64,000 bases of DNA from the NCBI RefSeq assembly GCF_900102465.1, contig NZ_FNBW01000008.1, positions 62,001-126,000 on the forward strand. The letters are read 5' to 3'. The stretch comes from Thalassobaculum litoreum DSM 18839 (GTDB lineage: Bacteria; Pseudomonadota; Alphaproteobacteria; Thalassobaculales; Thalassobaculaceae). Positions within the stretch are counted from its first letter, which is position 1, and each line of letters opens with the position of its first letter. Shown piece after piece: positions 13,015 through 20,999 of this stretch. The translations under genes were made by a program, and so were the position numbers. The notes beneath the pieces were generated by a model. That model did no database searches, was not told the DNA's origin, and worked only from the letters and a program-made list of their open reading frames with translations.

Positions 13015-13875
13015 ATGACGGGGACGCTGGGGCGTGCGGTGCTGGTCGGATTGATCGGCCGGGGCACGGCGCTGTCGCGGACACCGAGGATGCACGAGGC
13101 CGAGGGCGCCCGCCAGGGACTGCGCTACGTCTATCACCGCATCGATCCGGCCGAGATGGCCGCGACCCCGACCTTTGAGGACATGCTGCGGGCGGCCGAG
13201 ATCTGCGGCTATGCCGGGGTGAACGTCACCCATCCCTATAAGCAGGAGGCGGTGGCGTTCCTCGACGACATGACCGAGGAGGCCAGGGCGGTCGGCGCGG
13301 TGAACACCATCGTCCTGAAGGACGGACGGCGGATCGGCCACAACACCGACCTGTGGGGCTTCGCCGAGAGCTTCCGGCGGTCCATGGGCGGCGAGCGGAA
13401 GGATCGCGTGGTGCTGATCGGCGCCGGCGGCGCCGGCTCGGCGGTGGCCAACGCGTTGCTCGACTGCGGGGTCGGAACCCTGCTGGTCGCCGATACCAAT
13501 CGGGGCGGGGCCGAAAAGCTGGTCGCCGCATTGGAAGGCCGCTTCGGCAGCGGCCGGGCTGCGGTGGCGCCAGGCGCGGAGGCCGTTGCCGGCGAGGTGG
13601 ACGGCATCGTCAACGCCACGCCGGTCGGGATGGCCGACCACCCGGGCACCCCGCTGCCGGTCGCCCTGCTGGAGGCGCGGCATTGGGTGGTGGACATCAT
13701 CTACTTCCCCATGGAGACCGAGTTCGTGCGCGCCGCCAAGGCGGCCGGCTGCCGGGTGGCCACCGGGGCCGGCATGGCGCTATTCCAGGCGGTGAAGGCG
13801 TTCGAGCTGTTCTGCGGCCTGCCGGCGGACCCGGACGCCATGCGCGTCACCTTCGACAGTTTCGGGCCGGGATAA
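13015..13875 (+). CDS. Shikimate/quinate dehydrogenase (AroE family)
   Basis: A 286-residue AroE-fold oxidoreductase. Catalytic Lys76 lies in NVTHPYKQEA and Asp112 in HNTDLWGF; the nucleotide loop GAGGAG sits at about 136-141, followed by VADTNRGGAEKL, where an acidic residue in place of an arginine hints at NAD rather than NADP use. The gene directly precedes the dehydroshikimate dehydratase gene, so a catabolic role (quinate or shikimate to 3-dehydroshikimate) is likelier than the biosynthetic step. ATG at 13015 follows GGGGAGAGGTCG; the frame opens 21 codons earlier. Confidence 0.85.
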   Translation: MTGTLGRAVLVGLIGRGTALSRTPRMHEAEGARQGLRYVYHRIDPAEMAATPTFEDMLRAAEICGYAGVNVTHPYKQEAVAFLDDMTEEARAVGAVNTIVLKDGRRIGHNTDLWGFAESFRRSMGGERKDRVVLIGAGGAGSAVANALLDCGVGTLLVADTNRGGAEKLVAALEGRFGSGRAAVAPGAEAVAGEVDGIVNATPVGMADHPGTPLPVALLEARHWVVDIIYFPMETEFVRAAKAAGCRVATGAGMALFQAVKAFELFCGLPADPDAMRVTFDSFGPG

Positions 13876-13886
13876 GGAGAATTCGG

Positions 13887-15779
13887 GTGAAGACGTCTAT
13901 CGCGACCGTCTCGATCAGCGGCGATTTCCAGGAGAAGCTGAGCTCCATCGCCGCCGCCGGCTATGACGGGCTGGAGATCTTCGAGAACGATTTCCTGGCC
14001 TATGACGGCGGCCCGAAGGAAGTCGGCCAGATGATCCGCGACGCCGGGCTGGAGATCACCCTGTTCCAGCCGTTCCGCGATTTCGAGGGCATGGCCGAAC
14101 CGCACCGGGCGCGCGCCTTCGACCGGGCCGAACGGAAATTCGACGTGATGCAGGAGCTCGGCACCGACCTCATGCTGATCTGCTCCAACACCTCCCAGGC
14201 CGCACTCGGCGGCATCGACCGGGCGGCGGACGACCTGGCCGAGCTGGGCGAGCGGGCGGCCAAACGGGGCCTGCGCGTCGGATACGAGGCGCTGGCCTGG
14301 GGCCGGCACGTCAACGACCACCGCGATGCCTGGGAGATCGTGCGCCGGGTCGATCATCCGAGCGTCGGGCTGATCCTGGACAGCTTCCACACCCTGGCGC
14401 GCAAGACCGACGTGGACACCATCCGATCGATCCCGAAGGACAAGATCTTCATCGTCCAGCTCGCCGACGCACCGCTGATCGACATGGACCTGCTGTATTG
14501 GAGCCGGCATTTCCGCACCATGCCGGGGCAGGGCGACCTGGACGTGACCGGCTTCATGCGGGCGGTGGCCGCGACCGGCTATGACGGCGTGCTGTCGCTG
14601 GAGATCTTCAACGACCAGTTCCGCGGCGGCTCGCCCAAGTCGATCTCGATCGACGGCCGCCGCTCGCTGCTGAACCTGATGGACGCGGTCGCCCGCAGCG
14701 AGCCGGAAATCGCGCTCACGCCGCCGGCGATGCCCGCGCCGATCTCGGTGTCGGGGATCGAGTTCGTCGAGTTCACCGCCGACGAGCGCGAGGCGGGCGA
14801 GTTGACCGGCCTGTTCCGCAGCCTCGGCTTCTCCCGCGCCGGCCGCCATGTCGCCAAGGACGTGGAGGTCTGGCGCCAGGGCGGCATCAACCTGGTGATC
14901 AACACCGAGAAGGAGGGTTTCGCCCATTCCGCCTACCTGATGCATGGCACCTCGGTCTGCGATATCGGCCTGAAGGTGGAGGACGCCACGGCCACCGTGG
15001 CCCGCGCGCGCGCCCTGCTGGCCGACCTGTTCGAGCAGCCGACCGGGCCGGGTGAGCTGAAGATCCCGGCCATCCGCGGCGTCGGCGGCGGGGTGATGCA
15101 TTTCATCGACGACAAGACCGAACTCTCCCGGGTCTGGGAGATCGAGTTCAAGCCGGTGGCCGACGACGCGGACGCCGCCGGGGCCGGCCTGACCCGCATC
15201 GACCATCTGGCCCAGACCATGAACTACGAGGAGATGCTGACCTGGACGCTGTTCTACACGGCGATCTTCGACACCGCGAAGATGCCCATGGTCGATGTGA
15301 TCGACCCGGCCGGGGTGGTGCGCAGTCAGGCGATCGAGAGCCCGGACGCAGCATTGCGCCTCACCCTGAACGGGGCGGAGAACAAGCGGACCCTGGCCGG
15401 CCGTTTCGTGTCGGAGAGCTTCGGCTCCTCGGTGCAGCACATCGCTTTCCAGACCGAGGATCTCCTGGCCACCGCCGGGGCGCTGGTGGGCAACGGGTTC
15501 ACCGCGCTGGAGATCCCGGCGAACTACTACGGCGACGTGGAGGCGCGGTTCGGGTTGGATCCGGCGTTTGTCGCCACCCTGCGCGCCCATAACATCCTCT
15601 ACGACCGCGACGAGCACGGCGAATTCTTCCAGCTCTACAGCCGGCTCTATGGCGACGGCTTCTTCTTCGAGGTGGTCGAGCGCCGCGGCGGCTATCGCGG
15701 CTACGGCGCCGCCAATGCGCCGTTCCGGACCGCCGCCCAGCAGCGGCTCGTGCGCCCGAAGGGAATGCCCAGGGAATAG
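13887..15779 (+). CDS. quiC: 3-dehydroshikimate dehydratase, sugar-isomerase plus HPPD-like fusion
   Basis: A 630-residue two-domain protein. The N-terminal part (1-280) is an AP-endonuclease-2/sugar phosphate isomerase barrel with metal-site stretches LGTDLMLICSN, GLILDSFHTLA, IVQLADAP and LSLEIFNDQF. The C-terminal part (about 290-625) is a 4-hydroxyphenylpyruvate dioxygenase-like vicinal oxygen chelate domain keeping the HPPD end motif GGYRGYGAAN. This is the QuiC1 architecture: the barrel converts 3-dehydroshikimate to protocatechuate, and the other domain has no settled function. GTG start at 13887 after AAGGAGA, 11 bases behind the dehydrogenase; the pair is a small aromatic-catabolism operon without regulator or protocatechuate dioxygenase in the window. 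Confidence 0.87.
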   Translation: MKTSIATVSISGDFQEKLSSIAAAGYDGLEIFENDFLAYDGGPKEVGQMIRDAGLEITLFQPFRDFEGMAEPHRARAFDRAERKFDVMQELGTDLMLICSNTSQAALGGIDRAADDLAELGERAAKRGLRVGYEALAWGRHVNDHRDAWEIVRRVDHPSVGLILDSFHTLARKTDVDTIRSIPKDKIFIVQLADAPLIDMDLLYWSRHFRTMPGQGDLDVTGFMRAVAATGYDGVLSLEIFNDQFRGGSPKSISIDGRRSLLNLMDAVARSEPEIALTPPAMPAPISVSGIEFVEFTADEREAGELTGLFRSLGFSRAGRHVAKDVEVWRQGGINLVINTEKEGFAHSAYLMHGTSVCDIGLKVEDATATVARARALLADLFEQPTGPGELKIPAIRGVGGGVMHFIDDKTELSRVWEIEFKPVADDADAAGAGLTRIDHLAQTMNYEEMLTWTLFYTAIFDTAKMPMVDVIDPAGVVRSQAIESPDAALRLTLNGAENKRTLAGRFVSESFGSSVQHIAFQTEDLLATAGALVGNGFTALEIPANYYGDVEARFGLDPAFVATLRAHNILYDRDEHGEFFQLYSRLYGDGFFFEVVERRGGYRGYGAANAPFRTAAQQRLVRPKGMPRE

Positions 15780-15882
15780 GAACGGCAGGCGGTTGGACCG
15801 TCGGGCGGTTCGGCGTTGGATCTACGCCGGCGTGGCGATCGGGCGCATGGAGAAGGTCCAAACCACCCGCCGGAGCGTCCCC

Positions 15883-16602
15883 ATGACCACCCGCATCAAC
15901 AACCTGGGTCAGCCGATCGGCTGGGCCGTTGCCGACTGGACGCCCTGTGAGCGCCCGCCGCGCACCCCCATGGAGGGCGGCACCGTACGGCTGGAACCGC
16001 TCGACCCGGCGAAGCATGGCGACGATCTGTGGGCGGCCTTCGCTGCCGACGAGAGCGGGCGGATGTGGACCTATCTGCCGGTCGGTCCCTACGCGGAGCG
16101 TGCCGCGTTCGATGCGGCGCTCGCCGCCAACGCCAAGAGCGCGGACCCGCTGTTCTTCACGGTGATCGATCTGGCATCCGGCAAGGCGGTGGGTTTCTGC
16201 ACCTATCTGCGGATCGATCCGGGCAACGGGGTGATCGAGGTCGGCTTCATCACCTTCTCGCCGCTGATGCAGCGCAGCACGGGCTCCACCGAGGCGATGT
16301 ATCTGATGATGGCCCGGGTGTTCGACGAGTTGGGATACCGGCGCTACGAGTGGAAATGCGACACCCTCAACGCGCCGTCGAAGGCGGCGGCGGCCCGGCT
16401 CGGCTTCACCTATGAGGGGCTGTTCCGCCAGGCGGTGATGTACAAGGGCCGCAACCGCGACACCGCCTGGTTCTCGATCCTCGACAGCGAATGGCCGGGC
16501 ATCAGGGCAGGGTTCCAGGCCTGGCTGGAGCCGGCGAATTTCGATGGGGACGGCCGGCAGAAGCGCGCGCTGGCGTCGATGATCGCGGAGCGGCGGGGGT
16601 AA
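15883..16602 (+). CDS. GNAT family N-acetyltransferase (RimJ/RimL-like)
   Basis: A 239-residue acetyltransferase. After an unusual 30-residue N-terminal lead comes VRLEPLDPAKHGDDLW, the IEVGFITFSPLMQRSTGSTEAM core around the acetyl-CoA loop, and the RYEWKCDTLNAPSKAAAARLGFTYEG segment typical of RimJ/RimL proteins that acetylate N-termini or small amines. The target is unknown. ATG at 15883 is taken; the frame is open further upstream but overlaps the dehydratase gene. Followed by a dispersed repeat and a terminator of the opposite gene. Confidence 0.82.
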   Translation: MTTRINNLGQPIGWAVADWTPCERPPRTPMEGGTVRLEPLDPAKHGDDLWAAFAADESGRMWTYLPVGPYAERAAFDAALAANAKSADPLFFTVIDLASGKAVGFCTYLRIDPGNGVIEVGFITFSPLMQRSTGSTEAMYLMMARVFDELGYRRYEWKCDTLNAPSKAAAARLGFTYEGLFRQAVMYKGRNRDTAWFSILDSEWPGIRAGFQAWLEPANFDGDGRQKRALASMIAERRG

Positions 16603-16614
16603 TCAAAATAACCC

Positions 16615-16664
16615 CGTCATCCCGACGAATCCCCGGATCAAGTCCGGGATCTCCCGGGATGACG
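16615..16664. repeat. Intergenic palindromic repeat
   Basis: Between two genes lies an imperfect inverted repeat: outer arms CGTCATCCCG and CGGGATGACG, inner arms CCCCGGAT and the CCGGGAT run after CAAGT. Elements of this kind (GTCATCCC...GGATCAAGTCCGG) are scattered in many alphaproteobacterial genomes between genes. Only one copy of this type is seen here. Confidence 0.6.
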
Positions 16665-16731
16665 AACAATACCCTTTCATCATCGCGGACCCGATCCGGG
16701 CCTGAGCGCCGGCCAATCGGTCCTACCGACC

Positions 16732-16766
16732 AAAAAAATCCCGGGCAGCGCAAGCCGGCCCGGGAT
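16732..16766 (-). terminator. Rho-independent terminator of trcR
   Basis: Read on the minus strand, ATCCCGGG at 16766-16759 pairs with CCCGGGAT at 16745-16738 over a 13-base loop and is followed by seven T. It lies 29 bases after the trcR stop. Confidence 0.85.
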
Positions 16767-16794
16767 CCAAACCTCTTAACGGCGCGTGCCGCCG

Positions 16795-17361
16795 TTACGG
16801 CAGTTCGCTGATCGACTCGAGCTGCTGCTCCGGCGGGACCTTGGTGCCGCCGGCCTTCTCGATGGCGGCGTCGAGGTCGCGCTGGGTGCACAGGCCCAGG
16901 AACACCGGATGGCGCGCCTGGATGTTCTGCGAGTTCCAGTGGGTGCGCTCGCGGACCTTGTTGATCGTGTCCTTGGTGGTGCCGACCAGCTTGGCGATCT
17001 GCGAATCCTTCAGCTCCTCGTGGTGCTTCAGGAGCCAGGCGATGGCGTCCGGCTTGTCGCCGCGCTTGGCGACCGGCACGTATTTCGGGCCCTTGGTGCG
17101 CTCGACCGGCTTCGGCAACGTCGACTTGGCCATCATCAGACGGGTCTTCGGGTCCTTCTCACACCGTTCGATCTCGGTGCGCGTGAGCTGGCCGTTCAGC
17201 ACCGGGTCGAATCCCTGGATCCCGGCGCTTACCTCGCCGTCGGCAATCGCCTGAACCTCCAGGGCGTGCAACTCGCAGAAGGCGGCGATCTGCTCGAAGG
17301 TCAGGGCGGTGTTGTCGATGAGCCAGACGGCGGTCGCCTTGGGCATCAGCGGCTGCGTCAT
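16795..17361 (-). CDS. trcR: Cell cycle transcriptional regulator TrcR (DUF1013)
   Basis: A 188-residue alphaproteobacteria-specific protein of the DUF1013 family, annotated as cell cycle regulator TrcR. The N-terminal half holds the MPKATAVWLIDNTALTFEQIA stretch; the centre holds a helix-turn-helix-like segment (LKDSQIAKLVGTTKDTINKVRE). The C-terminus is charged. Start ATG at 17361 follows GGGAGAGACTATC; 37 further upstream codons are open but carry no ribosome site and include the probable -10 box. It ends in a clear intrinsic terminator and is divergent from the DUF1192 gene. Confidence 0.88.
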   Translation of the reverse strand: MTQPLMPKATAVWLIDNTALTFEQIAAFCELHALEVQAIADGEVSAGIQGFDPVLNGQLTRTEIERCEKDPKTRLMMAKSTLPKPVERTKGPKYVPVAKRGDKPDAIAWLLKHHEELKDSQIAKLVGTTKDTINKVRERTHWNSQNIQARHPVFLGLCTQRDLDAAIEKAGGTKVPPEQQLESISELP

Positions 17362-17436
17362 GATAGTCTCTCCCTTGCCGTCGGGTTCTTCCCGCGTGAG
17401 CAGGCTGCATGGAATTGGTTGTTGCGGATTTGGGAC

Positions 17437-17466
17437 GTTATATAGAGACCGCCGCGTGACAAGCAA
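17437..17466 (-). promoter_or_regulatory. Probable sigma-70 promoter of trcR
   Basis: On the minus strand TTGCTT (17466-17461) and TATAAC (17442-17437) are separated by 18 bases, giving a start near 17430 and a leader of about 70 bases before the trcR ATG. Confidence 0.5.
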
Positions 17467-17502
17467 ACGCATTGTGACGCTGTTCGCTTAAAGGAGGTGG
17501 CA

Positions 17503-17688
17503 ATGGTTGATCTGGAGGAGCTGGAGCCGGGTAAGCGTCCGAAGAAGCCTCGGGACCTGTCCACCTGGAATATTGAAGACTTGGAAGATTACATCCAGGC
17601 AATGCAGGCGGAGATTATTCGCGCTCAGGAAACGATCGACCGGAAAAAGGGTGTCGCCGACGCGGCCAACGCGCTGTTCAAATCGTGA
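17503..17688 (+). CDS. DUF1192 family small protein
   Basis: A 61-residue protein with the DUF1192 features: WNIEDLEDYIQAMQAEIIRAQETIDRKK, a short amphipathic coiled-coil helix, after an acidic N-terminus. Widespread in alphaproteobacteria next to or near DUF1013 genes; function unknown. ATG at 17503 has an excellent AAAGGAGG site 7 bases upstream; an alternative GTG two codons earlier is poorer. Divergent from trcR, sharing the intergenic region. Confidence 0.85.
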   Translation: MVDLEELEPGKRPKKPRDLSTWNIEDLEDYIQAMQAEIIRAQETIDRKKGVADAANALFKS

Positions 17689-17990
17689 CCCGGATGTCGA
17701 ATGCAGGACAACTTTGGGTGATGTGAGTTCCACCACATCATCGTGCTTGACGGACGGACCCCCCCTCGCTAGCGTCTGGGACGAACAAGTTGGGCAGGGA
17801 GCTCACAGCGTAGAAATCGGGCGGGGCCGCGCATGCGCGGCCCCGTAACCGTATCTGGATCCCGCGACACCCATTTCGGGACACTCGAGCAGGACGTCAA
17901 CCGTCTCCTTCGGCTAGACTGCCTCGACACGGCAATCACCACTACCGACCATGTCGGATATGGAAAAATTCCAAATCGGGGACTAATGCG
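17689..17990 (+). promoter_or_regulatory. metY upstream region with two hairpins
   Basis: A 302-base gene-free stretch. It holds a 7-bp stem (17719-17725 with 17734-17740), a possible promoter TTGACG at 17747 and TAGCGT at 17770 (17-base spacer), and a perfect 24-bp palindrome at 17822-17845 made of G, C and one AT pair at its centre. The palindrome has no T-run, so it is more likely a leader hairpin than a plain terminator. A further short inverted pair (GGAA, TTCC) sits just before the metY start. No known SAM riboswitch core is recognised. Confidence 0.45.
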
Positions 17991-19334
17991 ATGAGTTCCG
18001 ACGGTAACGTTTTCGGATTCGACACGCTGAGCCTGCATGCCGGGCAGCAGCCGGACCCGACCACAGGCGCCCGCGCGGTGCCGATCTACCAGACAACCTC
18101 CTACGTCTTCAAAGACGTCGACCACGCCGCGTCGCTGTTCAACCTGGAGCGCGCCGGTCACATCTATTCGCGTATCTCCAACCCCACCGTGGCGGTGCTG
18201 GAGGAGCGGGTGGCGGCGCTGGAGGGCGGTGTCGGCGCGGTGGCGACGGCGAGCGGCCACGCGGCCCTGTTCCTGGCGATCAGCACCCTGATGGGCCAGG
18301 GCGGACATATCGTCTCCTCTTCCGCCCTGTACGGCGGCAGCCACAACCTGTTCAGCCACACCCTGCCGCGCTTCGGGATCGAGACCACCAAGGTCCATCC
18401 CCGCGACCTAGACGGCTTCCGCAAGGCGATCAGGCCGGAGACCCGGCTGATCTTCGGCGAGACCATCGGCAATCCGGGGCTGGAGGTGATGGACATCGCC
18501 GCGATGGCGCAGATCGCCCATGACGCGGGCGTGCCGCTGATGGTCGACAGCACCTTCGCCACGCCGCATCTGTGCCGGCCGATCGACCATGGCGCCGATC
18601 TGGTGATGCACTCGGCCACCAAATGGCTCGGCGGCCACGGCGTGGCCCTGGGTGGGGTGCTGGTCGACGGCGGCACCTTCGACTGGCAGGCGTCCGGCAA
18701 GTTCCCGACCCTGACCGAGCCCTATGCCGGCTATCACGGCCTGAACTTCGCCGAAGAATACGGGCCCCAGGCGCTGCTGATGCGCGCTCGGGCTGAGGGC
18801 CTGCGCGATTTCGGCGCCTGCCTGAGCCCGGCCAACGCCTTCCACATCCTGCAGGGCATCGAGACCCTGCCGCTGCGCATGGACCGGCACGTGGCCAATG
18901 CCCGTGCCGTCGTCGCCTTCCTGAAGGGGGCGGAGGAGGTCGAGTGGGTGGCCTATCCGGAGCTGGAGGATCATCCCGACCACGCGGTGGCGGCGAAACT
19001 GCTGCCCAAGGGGGCGGGCTCGATGATCGCCTTCGGCATCAAGGGCGGACGCGAGGCGGGACGGGTGTTCATCGAATCCCTGCGCCTGTGGTCGCATCTG
19101 GCCAATGTGGGCGACGCCAAGTCCCTGGTCCTGCATCCGGCCAGCACCACCCACCAGCAGCTCGACGCCGAGACCATGAAGGCCGCGGGCCTGAGCGAGG
19201 ATCTGGTGCGTCTGTCGGTCGGCCTTGAGGATCCCAAGGACATCGTCGACGACCTGAAGCAGGCCCTGCGCGCGGCCGCCCGCGCCACCCAACCGAAAAC
19301 CCCCGTCAAACTCGCTGGAGCCGCCGGCGCATGA
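17991..19334 (+). CDS. metY: O-acetylhomoserine aminocarboxypropyltransferase (sulfhydrylase)
   Basis: A 447-residue PLP enzyme of the Cys/Met metabolism family that makes homocysteine from O-acetylhomoserine and sulfide (or cysteine from O-acetylserine). Seen are the YSRISNPTVAVLEERVAALEGG substrate loop, the TASGHAALF phosphate-binding segment, MVDSTFATPHLCRP, and MHSATKWLGGHG with PLP Lys211. Length and the long C-terminal lobe (WSHLANVGDAKSLVLHPASTTH) fit MetY rather than MetB or MetC. It overlaps the following hydrolase gene by ATGA, so metY, the hydrolase and the thioesterase form one operon. Confidence 0.9.
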   Translation: MSSDGNVFGFDTLSLHAGQQPDPTTGARAVPIYQTTSYVFKDVDHAASLFNLERAGHIYSRISNPTVAVLEERVAALEGGVGAVATASGHAALFLAISTLMGQGGHIVSSSALYGGSHNLFSHTLPRFGIETTKVHPRDLDGFRKAIRPETRLIFGETIGNPGLEVMDIAAMAQIAHDAGVPLMVDSTFATPHLCRPIDHGADLVMHSATKWLGGHGVALGGVLVDGGTFDWQASGKFPTLTEPYAGYHGLNFAEEYGPQALLMRARAEGLRDFGACLSPANAFHILQGIETLPLRMDRHVANARAVVAFLKGAEEVEWVAYPELEDHPDHAVAAKLLPKGAGSMIAFGIKGGREAGRVFIESLRLWSHLANVGDAKSLVLHPASTTHQQLDAETMKAAGLSEDLVRLSVGLEDPKDIVDDLKQALRAAARATQPKTPVKLAGAAGA

Positions 19335-20134
19335 AGCTGACTGTCGAGGGGATCGAGGCCTTCGCCGCCACCGGCGGACGCCCGTTCGATCCCGCACGCC
19401 CCGCCCTGGTCTTCGTCCATGGCGCCGGGATGGACCACACGGTCTGGACCCTGCAGACCCGCTACTTCGCCCATCACGGCTGGTCGGTGCTGGCCCTCGA
19501 CCTGCCGGGCCATAGCGGCAGCGCCGGCCCGGCCCTGGAGGATGTGCCGGCGATGGCCGCCTGGGTGCGCAAGGCGGTATCGGCGGCGGGGGCGACGAAG
19601 TTCGCCGTCGCCGGTCATTCGCTGGGCGCGCTGATTGCGCTGGAGGCGGCATCCCGGGCGGGCGAGGACGCGCTGGCGCTGATGATGCTCGGGGCGGCGG
19701 CGGCGATGCCGGTGAACCCGGCCCTGCAGGGCGCCGCCGACAAGGGCGAGCACAGCGCCGTGGAGGCGATGATCGGCTGGGGTTTCGGTCGTCCGGCGCA
19801 GATCGGCGGCAACCGCGCGCCGGGCGCGTGGATGCCGGGGGCCGGGTTGCGGACGCTGGAGCGCGGCCTGAAGGGGCCGCTCGGCATCGACCTGAAGGCC
19901 TCCAACGGCTATGCGGGTGCCGTCGAGGCGGCCGGCAAGGTGGCCTGCCCGGTGCTGATCGTCGCCGGCGACGACGACCGCATGACCCCGCTGAAGGGGG
20001 CGAAGGCGCTGGCCGGTTCCTTTGCCGACGCCCGGCTCGCGGTGCTGCCGGCGACGGGTCATATGATGTCGATCGAGCGGCCGGACGAGACCCTCGACGC
20101 CCTGCGCGACTTTCTCAAAGGGATCGCGGCATGA
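19331..20134 (+). CDS. Alpha/beta hydrolase
   Basis: A 267-residue alpha/beta hydrolase. The oxyanion segment is VFVHGAGMDHTVW, the nucleophile elbow GHSLGA carries Ser97, and the C-terminal LPATGHMMSIERPDE carries the catalytic histidine; an acid is expected in VAGDDDRMTP. Substrate unknown. Translationally coupled to metY (ATGA overlap) and to the downstream thioesterase (another ATGA), which suggests a carboxylic or thioester substrate, but this is inference. Confidence 0.82.
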   Translation: MKLTVEGIEAFAATGGRPFDPARPALVFVHGAGMDHTVWTLQTRYFAHHGWSVLALDLPGHSGSAGPALEDVPAMAAWVRKAVSAAGATKFAVAGHSLGALIALEAASRAGEDALALMMLGAAAAMPVNPALQGAADKGEHSAVEAMIGWGFGRPAQIGGNRAPGAWMPGAGLRTLERGLKGPLGIDLKASNGYAGAVEAAGKVACPVLIVAGDDDRMTPLKGAKALAGSFADARLAVLPATGHMMSIERPDETLDALRDFLKGIAA

Positions 20135-20568
20135 GCGGCGAGCCGGAACTCAGCCGGGCCGACTACCGGCATTTCCTGGAGATCCCGACCCGCTGGATGG
20201 ACAACGACGTCTACGGGCACGTGAACAATGTCGAGTACTACTCGTATTTCGACACGGTGGTGAACCAGTACCTGATCGAGAACGGCGGCCTCGACTATCT
20301 GAACGGCGAGACGGTCGGGTTCGTGGTGGAGACCCGCTGCGCCTACAAGCGGCCGATCGCCTTCCCCGACGTGGTGGAGGCCGGCATCCGCGTGGCGCGG
20401 ATCGGCACCTCGTCGGTGACCTACGAGGTCGGGCTGTTCAAGAAGGGCCAGGAGGCGATCTGCGCGTTCGGGCATTTCGTGCATGTCTATGTCGACCGCG
20501 CCACCAACAAATCCGCCCCGATCCCGGAGCGGGCCCGCGCGGCGATGGAAGCGATCAAGGCGGGGTAG
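20131..20568 (+). CDS. Acyl-CoA thioesterase, 4HBT hot-dog family
   Basis: A 145-residue hot-dog protein with the 4-hydroxybenzoyl-CoA thioesterase signature TRWMDNDVYGHVNNVEYYSYFDT, in which the Asp before YGHVNN is the usual catalytic residue. ATG at 20131 overlaps the hydrolase stop. The last 14 bases overlap the end of the convergent GFA gene. It probably hydrolyses an acyl-CoA; the acyl group cannot be told. Confidence 0.85.
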   Translation: MSGEPELSRADYRHFLEIPTRWMDNDVYGHVNNVEYYSYFDTVVNQYLIENGGLDYLNGETVGFVVETRCAYKRPIAFPDVVEAGIRVARIGTSSVTYEVGLFKKGQEAICAFGHFVHVYVDRATNKSAPIPERARAAMEAIKAG

Positions 20569-20986
20569 GCTCGGGCGCCGATCCGATTTCCAGATCCACC
20601 CAGGCATGCCGGTGGCCGGTATAGACCTGCTTTGCCGGCGCCGGAAATGCCGGGTCGGCGAAGGCCCCGACGGCAATGGCGACCATGCCCGGCTTGATCA
20701 TTGGGTACCAGAACACGCTCGACCCGCAGGTCGGGCAAAAGTGAAAGGTGATGTCCTCGCCGCTGTCGCCGGTCCGGCGGTACGTGGTCGTGGCGCCGGC
20801 GGTGGCGACCGCGGCCTCGGGATAGAACGCGGCCACACCGAACGGACCGCCGGTGCGCTTCTGGCATTCCAGGCAGTGACAGAGCGCGACCAGCACCGGT
20901 TCGCCGGCACAGGCAACCGACAGCGACCCGCAGGCGCAGGATGCGGTGCGTGTCGCCGGGGCTGAAGCGGGTGCGTCCGAACTCAT
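20555..20986 (-). CDS. GFA family zinc-binding protein
   Basis: A 143-residue GFA/CENP-V family protein. Zinc ligands are visible as SCACGSL, LCHCLECQKRTGG and HFCPTCGSSVFW. Family members are called glutathione-dependent formaldehyde-activating enzymes after one Paracoccus protein, but most are uncharacterised. Convergent with the thioesterase gene with a 14-base overlap of the 3' ends. Upstream, 13 bases separate it from the end of the CocE-type gene on the same strand. Confidence 0.85.
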   Translation of the reverse strand: MSSDAPASAPATRTASCACGSLSVACAGEPVLVALCHCLECQKRTGGPFGVAAFYPEAAVATAGATTTYRRTGDSGEDITFHFCPTCGSSVFWYPMIKPGMVAIAVGAFADPAFPAPAKQVYTGHRHAWVDLEIGSAPEPTPP

Positions 20987-20999
20987 CGTCGTTTCGGCC

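Noticed and set aside
17689-17990. SAM-II riboswitch before metY
   Set aside because: The conserved GCUAAA-type core and pseudoknot layout are not found; only other hairpins are present.
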